Assembly (NCBI GenBank): GCA_017461585.1
Contig: JAFTYM010000013.1
Coordinates: 1-64,000 of the forward strand
Direction: 5' to 3'
DNA from: Oscillospiraceae bacterium
GTDB taxonomy: Bacteria > Bacillota > Clostridia > Oscillospirales > Oscillospiraceae
DNA length: 64,000 nucleotides
The notes beneath the pieces were generated by a model. That model ran no database searches and was not told the DNA's origin. It saw only the letters and a program-made list of their open reading frames with translations. The position numbers and the translations under genes are program-made. Shown one piece after another: positions 59,192-64,000 of this stretch. Positions within the stretch are counted from its first letter, which is position 1, and each line of letters opens with the position of its first letter.

Positions 59192-60349
59192 TTATTCCAG
59201 ACCTACAAGACCGTAGAGGTTTGTAATATCTGTGCCGTCCCACTCATACTCCATGTATGCCATCATGCCGTTTGTGTAGGTAACAAGGATTGCACCTGCG
59301 CAAACCTGGAAAGTACCCTCGTTAGAAAGGGACTCACCGTTGATTGTGGATGTTACATAGAAGTCAACACCGTCAAAGATGATTTCGTAGTAGATACCGT
59401 AAGCATCTGTGTACTCCCATGTACCCTGAAGGTATGCGGAAACAGCAGCGTTTGTTGCATCATCAACAGAAGCGAACAGGGGATTTACAACTACGGATGT
59501 GATATGGGGGTTAGCGCCCTCGTACCAGTAGAGGAAGCCTTCCATATCAATAATTGTGCCGATTGTAAGAGCTTCGACAGCTTCATAAACATCTGTGCCG
59601 TCGCCGCGGAGATAGCTCTCAACTACAAAGTTATATACAGCACCGCCAACGGAAACGTTGAAGTAAATATCGTCACCTGCTGTGCCGCTGCCGTCCCACT
59701 TGTACAGGTAGGGAACTTCGTTGCCTTCAGCGTCAACAGAGGGCTCTACCTTCATTGTGGAGAAGGATACGAACTCGTTCTGGTGAGCAATAAGCTCATC
59801 TGTGCCGAGAAGGGATGTTACATCAAGGGGCTCTGCAACAAAATTGCCATCGAGAATCTCGAATGTAGCGTCAACGATCTCAACCTCGCCTGCCCACTCA
59901 GCCTTGTAACCTGTTACGCGGATCTTTGTGCCGGGAACCAGCTTGTCGTAGTCTTCCTGAGAGCAGGGCATATCATAGAGGAAATATGCGCCATCTTCTG
60001 CCTGTGTGTAGAAGGAGCCTACGCCGCCAACACCGTCTTTCTCCCACCAGCCCTGCTTGTCCTGAACATAAGTCTCAACAACGACCTTTGCGTCAAGCTC
60101 TGCAGCAACGAACTCATCGTGAGTCATGACAACAACTTCTTCGGGGATCTCAGCGTCTCCTGCTGTCTCGCCGTCTGCCTCAGCGCCGCCCTCAATGGAG
60201 TCGCCTGCTTCTGCGTCTGTGTTTGTGTCTGCACCTGCATCTGTATTTACGTCTGCATCAGCATCTGTACCTGCGTCCTTATTTCCGCCGCAAGCTACGA
60301 GAGCAAATACCATAACCAGTGCAAGTAAAAGTGCAATGATTTTTTTCAT
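59192..60349 (-). CDS. Hypothetical lipoprotein with Asp/Ala/Thr-rich linker
   Basis: A 385-residue predicted lipoprotein (lipobox LVAC). After Cys comes a low-complexity linker (about 24-65) of Asp, Ala and Thr built from near-repeats of a six-base unit. The middle (about 85-165) resembles an OB fold (VVVETYVQDKQ to VEIVDATFEI), with a second similar unit to about 290. The C-terminal 90 residues look lipocalin-like (LQGTWEYTDAYGIYYEIIF). The start at 60349 has AAGGAAG upstream. It lies 3' of the ABC importer genes but 79 bp away, so linkage is uncertain. Confidence 0.7.
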   Translation of the reverse strand: MKKIIALLLALVMVFALVACGGNKDAGTDADADVNTDAGADTNTDAEAGDSIEGGAEADGETAGDAEIPEEVVVMTHDEFVAAELDAKVVVETYVQDKQGWWEKDGVGGVGSFYTQAEDGAYFLYDMPCSQEDYDKLVPGTKIRVTGYKAEWAGEVEIVDATFEILDGNFVAEPLDVTSLLGTDELIAHQNEFVSFSTMKVEPSVDAEGNEVPYLYKWDGSGTAGDDIYFNVSVGGAVYNFVVESYLRGDGTDVYEAVEALTIGTIIDMEGFLYWYEGANPHITSVVVNPLFASVDDATNAAVSAYLQGTWEYTDAYGIYYEIIFDGVDFYVTSTINGESLSNEGTFQVCAGAILVTYTNGMMAYMEYEWDGTDITNLYGLVGLE

Positions 60350-60428
60350 TTTGGTCTTCCTTTCATAAGACATAAGTAATTCCAATTATACAACTAAAAA
60401 AACATAAATCAATCCATAAATTTACGTT

Positions 60429-62021
60429 TTATTTAGCTTTTTTGGCTTTTTTTACGGTTTCTGCCACAACATAGGCGATTATCAGCACCCACACAGCCAC
60501 AAGAGCTGCTATCAGCGTCTTTGAGGCTGCAGGCATTTCACCAAGGTTTGCCTTGCCGCCGCCCGAGGATATCTGATCCAAGTGGTACAGCGAAATCATC
60601 TCGGCAAAGAGATTTTCCATATAGGTATCGTCAATAGTCTCTTTGCGCCGTGTGGACTTTGCCGTATTCTCTATCATCTGCCCTGCAGCATTTCGCAAGG
60701 ATGCAGAGCCGTTGAAAACTGCGGTTGTAAATGTGTTTTCCGTGTTGTCAAGAAGGAGCTGAGATGCCTCTATCTTGACGCGGTAATAGAGCTCATTGTC
60801 CTCTCCGCATCTGGACATATAGTCGCGGTACTCTTCGCTTTCCTGCGCCTTGGATGTAACGGGAACATAGCCTTCCGTCTGGGAGTAAGCTATCTGCACA
60901 TCGTTTGTCAGCATATACTGGGCAAACAGCCATGAAGCCAGAACTTCCTGCGGATCTTCCTTGTTGAACACACAGATGGATGGCCCCTGAGATATCATAG
61001 TGGGATTTTCGGGGTCGTACTGAGGAATCGTCATTACCTCTATCTCAAAGTCAACCAGTTTGTCCTCTGCAATGTCGATAAGAGGAGCATCGGGTCCCAT
61101 CCATGTAGCACCTGCCGTGGAGTCCACCGCGAAGATGCACTGTCCTGCGTTCAAGAAGTTTGCAGGATAGCTGGATATCTTAAATGTGGAGAATGCGCCT
61201 GTTGCAGTATGCTCTGAAATATCGTACAGAATCTCTTTTGTGGTGTCGTTGAACGCCTGAATAACGCCGTTATCCGTAGAAAATCCGGCACCTTGCTGCT
61301 TCAGCATCTGAATCATCATATTGTCGGTAGATTTGTAAATAAAGGGAATCATTACATTCTGGCCGTTGATGACATAAGTACCGTCTTCATTTTTGGCAGT
61401 TGCCGCCTCGGATACCTCCCAAACAAAGTCCCACGTCAGGGTTTCGGGAAGTGTAAATCCCAGCTCTTCAACGTATGTCTTGTTGATATAGCATGCCTCC
61501 GTAGAGCGCATATATGGCATAGCATAATACTGTCCGTTTACCATGCACTCTTCCAGAAAATCGGGAATTATCTCATCCTTTGCGGGTGCGTCAAACAGCA
61601 CTTCGCTGCCGCCTAAACCGTACTTTTCATGGGTGAACAGGTCATCTAAGGGAACGACCGTGTTTTCACCTGTGAGATAGGTTGCGATATGGTCGGGATA
61701 TGTGATGCAGACATTGGGTGTTGTTCCCGTTGCGATGTTTGTAATAACATCGTTGTAAATCTTGCCGTAGTCTGTGTAAAGACGTAAGGTTACGGTGATG
61801 TTGGGATAAATCTCCTGAAAATCTGCAATAGCCTGCTCATATATTCTGGTTTGGGTCACGTTTGTGTCGTTTTTTGCCCAGAATGTTATCTCATACTGCC
61901 GGGAGGTGTCAAACTCCTCGGGAATTTCAAAGCTCACCGTCTCCTTTGAGCCGTGGCAGCCTGTGAGCACAAGGGTGCAAAGCATAACAAGAATAAGTAA
62001 AAGTGATAAAAGCTTTCTCAT
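60429..62021 (-). CDS. Extracellular solute-binding protein, family 1, with C-terminal membrane anchor
   Basis: A 530-residue binding protein of a carbohydrate-type ABC importer. Signal with lipobox LTGC (mature Cys near 22), then the two-lobed family 1 fold (YEITFWAKND, TRIYEQAIADFQEIYPNITVTL, PYMRSTEACYINK, GQCIFAVDSTAG). Unusually, a membrane helix lies at the extreme C-terminus (about 500-522) followed by Lys-rich residues, so the protein may be held at both ends. It overlaps the permease gene by four bases. Confidence 0.85.
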   Translation of the reverse strand: MRKLLSLLLILVMLCTLVLTGCHGSKETVSFEIPEEFDTSRQYEITFWAKNDTNVTQTRIYEQAIADFQEIYPNITVTLRLYTDYGKIYNDVITNIATGTTPNVCITYPDHIATYLTGENTVVPLDDLFTHEKYGLGGSEVLFDAPAKDEIIPDFLEECMVNGQYYAMPYMRSTEACYINKTYVEELGFTLPETLTWDFVWEVSEAATAKNEDGTYVINGQNVMIPFIYKSTDNMMIQMLKQQGAGFSTDNGVIQAFNDTTKEILYDISEHTATGAFSTFKISSYPANFLNAGQCIFAVDSTAGATWMGPDAPLIDIAEDKLVDFEIEVMTIPQYDPENPTMISQGPSICVFNKEDPQEVLASWLFAQYMLTNDVQIAYSQTEGYVPVTSKAQESEEYRDYMSRCGEDNELYYRVKIEASQLLLDNTENTFTTAVFNGSASLRNAAGQMIENTAKSTRRKETIDDTYMENLFAEMISLYHLDQISSGGGKANLGEMPAASKTLIAALVAVWVLIIAYVVAETVKKAKKAK

Positions 62022-62893
62022 CCCTTTGTACCTCCCCTTGAAACGCCCTCCATTATCTTATTGCGGAATATCAGAAACAACACAATAAGAGGAACGGAGA
62101 TAACCACTACCGCCGCCATCATGGCAGGGATATTTTCACGTCCGAAGCCGTTTTCGCGGATGTACTGGATGCCGTTTGAAACGAGATAGTAATTCTCATT
62201 GTCGGTGATAAGTCGCGGCCAGACGTAAGAGTTCCAGCACTCGATGACCTTGAGAATTGTAATAGTCACGATTGTGGGCTTGCAGATAGGTATCATTACC
62301 TTTGTAAGGTATTTAAAGTCTGACGTTCCGTCCACCTTTGCGGCATAGTAAAGCTCATCAGGAATCTGTGCAAAGTTTTCCTTCAAAAGATAGATATAAA
62401 ATACCGATGTTACCGACGGCAGGATAAGACCCATAAAGCTGTTTCGCATTTCCCAGTTTGTGATCGTCACATAGTTTGTAATAACAACAAGCTCGGAAGG
62501 GATCATCATAAGAGCGAGAAACAGGGTAAACACAAGGTCGCGTCCTTTAAACTGCAGACGGGAAAAAGCAAACGCCGCAAGAACTGTTACGATAAGCATT
62601 ATGGCTGTAGTTGCTGCCGTGAATATTATTGTGTTGAGGAAATAATCTGCCAGAGGCACAGCCGTAAACGCATCTATATAGTTTTGGAATGTGGGCGCAA
62701 GGGTGAAAAATTGGGGTATATATTCAGAGTTATATGCGCTGTAGCTCTTTATTGATGTAAGCACCATCCAGTAGAAGGGGAACAGTACCAGCACAGCCCA
62801 TATTACGAGAAATGCGTATACAATAATGTTTCTTATTGTCTTGCGTCTCTTTGCATTTCTCTCGATGGTCTCAAAATCTTTCTGATTACTCAT
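62018..62893 (-). CDS. Carbohydrate ABC transporter permease (MalG/UgpE type)
   Basis: A 291-residue permease with six membrane helices. The EAA loop that contacts the ATPase reads ELYYAAKVDGTSDFKYLTKVMIPICKPTIVT. The N-terminus is cytoplasmic and charged. It follows the MalF-type permease by 15 bp and is translationally coupled to the binding-protein gene. Confidence 0.93.
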   Translation of the reverse strand: MSNQKDFETIERNAKRRKTIRNIIVYAFLVIWAVLVLFPFYWMVLTSIKSYSAYNSEYIPQFFTLAPTFQNYIDAFTAVPLADYFLNTIIFTAATTAIMLIVTVLAAFAFSRLQFKGRDLVFTLFLALMMIPSELVVITNYVTITNWEMRNSFMGLILPSVTSVFYIYLLKENFAQIPDELYYAAKVDGTSDFKYLTKVMIPICKPTIVTITILKVIECWNSYVWPRLITDNENYYLVSNGIQYIRENGFGRENIPAMMAAVVVISVPLIVLFLIFRNKIMEGVSRGGTKG

Positions 62894-62908
62894 TTTGCTC
62901 CCACCTCC

Positions 62909-63799
62909 TTAATAGTGCACGTGCTTACGGGAAATAAGCAGGTTTATAACGGTTATGGTGAGGACTATTGCAAACAGAATGATAGCCGCAGCTGATGCAT
63001 AAGAGGGATATCCTCCGCCCTCGCCGTAGAGCATATCGTAGATATAACCGACAATGGTGTTCATCTCCGCTGCATTAAGCTCTGTACCGAAGAGTGCGAC
63101 CGCATCGCTGTACGCCTTGAACGCTCCGATAAAGCCTGTGATTATGAGGTAAAACAGGGTGGGAGAAATCATGGGCAGAGTGATTTTTGTAAAAATCCTC
63201 ATGCGGGATGTTCCGTCTATTCTTGCAGCGTTGTAATAATCCTGATTTACAGACGCCAGCGCACTTGTAAGAACAAGAATTTTAAAGGGCATAACGACCC
63301 AAATCGTGTAAAGACAGAGAACAAACATCTTTGCCCAGTAAGGTCCGCCGATAAAGTCAACCGAGCTGCCGCCAAAGAAGTTTATTATCAGGTTTACAAG
63401 GCCCTCGGTATAGTCTGTCTGCTTGAATAAAATCATGAAGACAAGGCCTACTGCCAGCGTGTTTGTGACGTAGGGCAGAAAATAAACCGTTTGGAACAGG
63501 TTTCTCACCTTTTTAATGGAGCTAAGTCCTGCGGAAATGAGCAGAGCCAGCCCCGTAGAAAGGGGAACTGTGATTATAACAAGGATAAATGTATTCTTCA
63601 GCGCCTGCAGGAAATAGGGGTCGCGAAGAACATATGAGTAATTATATGTACCAACTCCGAAAAATGTCTGGGAAGCAGAGTTATACCCCTCTTCAAAAGA
63701 GTAGATGAAAACATCTATCAGAGGGTAAACCATGAAAAATCCCAGAAACACTATGGCAGGCAGCAGATACAGCCAGCCTTTTAAGTTTCTTTTTTCCAT
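62909..63799 (-). CDS. Carbohydrate ABC transporter permease (MalF/UgpA type)
   Basis: A 296-residue permease with six membrane helices. The EAA loop reads DYYNAARIDGTSRMRIFTKITLPMISPTLFYL. It pairs with the MalG-type permease downstream. It lies 11 bp after the ATPase gene, whose start is beyond the window. Confidence 0.93.
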   Translation of the reverse strand: MEKRNLKGWLYLLPAIVFLGFFMVYPLIDVFIYSFEEGYNSASQTFFGVGTYNYSYVLRDPYFLQALKNTFILVIITVPLSTGLALLISAGLSSIKKVRNLFQTVYFLPYVTNTLAVGLVFMILFKQTDYTEGLVNLIINFFGGSSVDFIGGPYWAKMFVLCLYTIWVVMPFKILVLTSALASVNQDYYNAARIDGTSRMRIFTKITLPMISPTLFYLIITGFIGAFKAYSDAVALFGTELNAAEMNTIVGYIYDMLYGEGGGYPSYASAAAIILFAIVLTITVINLLISRKHVHY

Positions 63800-63810
63800 G
63801 ATACTTCTCC

Positions 63811-64000
63811 CTAAAACTCTATGCGCTCTTCTGTTTCCTTATCGAAAACAAACAGCTTGTTGGGCTTGATGTCAAAACGAACTGTCTTTTTGCTTGTGTC
63901 AACAACATTCTCCGAGCTGATGATAGAGCGGATGCTCTCACCCTCAGATGCTGCATTTTTGGAGATAACGCTTATATCGCGTCCCATTACCTCAACGCCC
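63811..64000 (-). CDS. Sugar ABC transporter ATPase (MsmX/UgpC type), C-terminal fragment
   Basis: The last 63 codons of a reading frame that continues beyond the window. They translate to a regulatory (TOBE) C-terminus ending KKTVRFDIKPNKLFVFDKET and then ERIEF, a hallmark of MsmX/UgpC/MalK-type ATPases. It is the first visible gene of the operon ATPase, two permeases, binding protein. The catalytic domain is not in the window. Confidence 0.88.
   Translation of the reverse strand, partial: GVEVMGRDISVISKNAASEGESIRSIISSENVVDTSKKTVRFDIKPNKLFVFDKETEERIEF

Noticed and set aside
59926..60328. Near-repetitive sequence that might be a CRISPR or tandem repeat array
   Set aside because: The repeated six-base units encode the Asp/Ala/Thr linker of the lipoprotein. 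There are no repeats with unique spacers; no CRISPR array was found in the window.

Overview
This window looks like a chromosomal segment of a strictly anaerobic, low-to-medium GC Firmicute, most likely a gut-type Clostridia (Oscillospiraceae/Ruminococcaceae-like). The support is AGGAGG-type ribosome binding sites with frequent GTG/TTG starts, many lipobox lipoproteins, an LTA-synthase-like sulfatase, a BlaI/BlaR1 pair, the Clostridia-specific SCIFF peptide, desulfoferrodoxin, a tungsten-type aldehyde:ferredoxin oxidoreductase and the HisG-short/HisZ pair. I see no phage, conjugative element, transposase, CRISPR array, rRNA or tRNA. Accessory DNA is limited to small repeats: a ~273 bp foldback (MITE-like) element in two inverted copies, a ~100 bp terminator-bearing repeat in two copies, and hairpin-rich intergenic sequence.

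Layout. 0-4 kb: a membrane-bound XRE regulator, a PBP5-like protein that has lost its catalytic residues, and a lipoprotein with a zincin motif. 4-11.5 kb: a complete, tightly coupled minus-strand histidine operon hisZ-G-D-C-B-H-A-F-IE with a clear promoter. 11.6-20 kb: a ten-gene minus-strand operon under a cobalamin riboswitch. Its 5' half encodes surface lipoproteins that resemble the two domains of transcobalamin/intrinsic factor as separate polypeptides, plus a fused double ATPase. Its 3' half encodes lower-ligand/nucleotide-loop assembly (CobT, CobU, CobS, a second short CobU homologue, a CobC-type phosphatase). No corrin-ring genes are present, so the layout suggests capture of corrinoids followed by remodelling. 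20-30 kb: a beta-propeller lipoprotein, a SprT-like protein, a two-gene SufC/SufB-like pair resembling the minimal SMS Fe-S system, small enzymes, desulfoferrodoxin and GpsA.

30-41 kb: PlsY, a PurF whose glutaminase nucleophile is Ser instead of Cys, an Fe-ADH/AOR/MoaD-like redox cluster, an LTA synthase relative, and a minus-strand unit of the 45-residue SCIFF peptide (annotated here from the DNA), its radical SAM maturase and a PLP decarboxylase. 41-50 kb: a very large FtsX-type permease without a neighbouring ATPase, a tandem pair of unknown 72-73 residue paralogues, a VOC protein, a membrane protein and a BlaI/BlaR1 system with two perfect operators. 50-60 kb: an operon of an ABC exporter, an FAD oxidoreductase and a UroD/MtaA-like protein, then MATE, PurC, SseB-like, a DMT transporter, TrmH and a lipoprotein. 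60-64 kb: a carbohydrate-type ABC importer, with its ATPase gene cut by the window end.

All calls are from reading the sequence by eye. No database search was run, and family names rest on recognised motifs. Starts were moved to internal ATG/GTG/TTG codons where a ribosome binding site decides them, as stated per entry.
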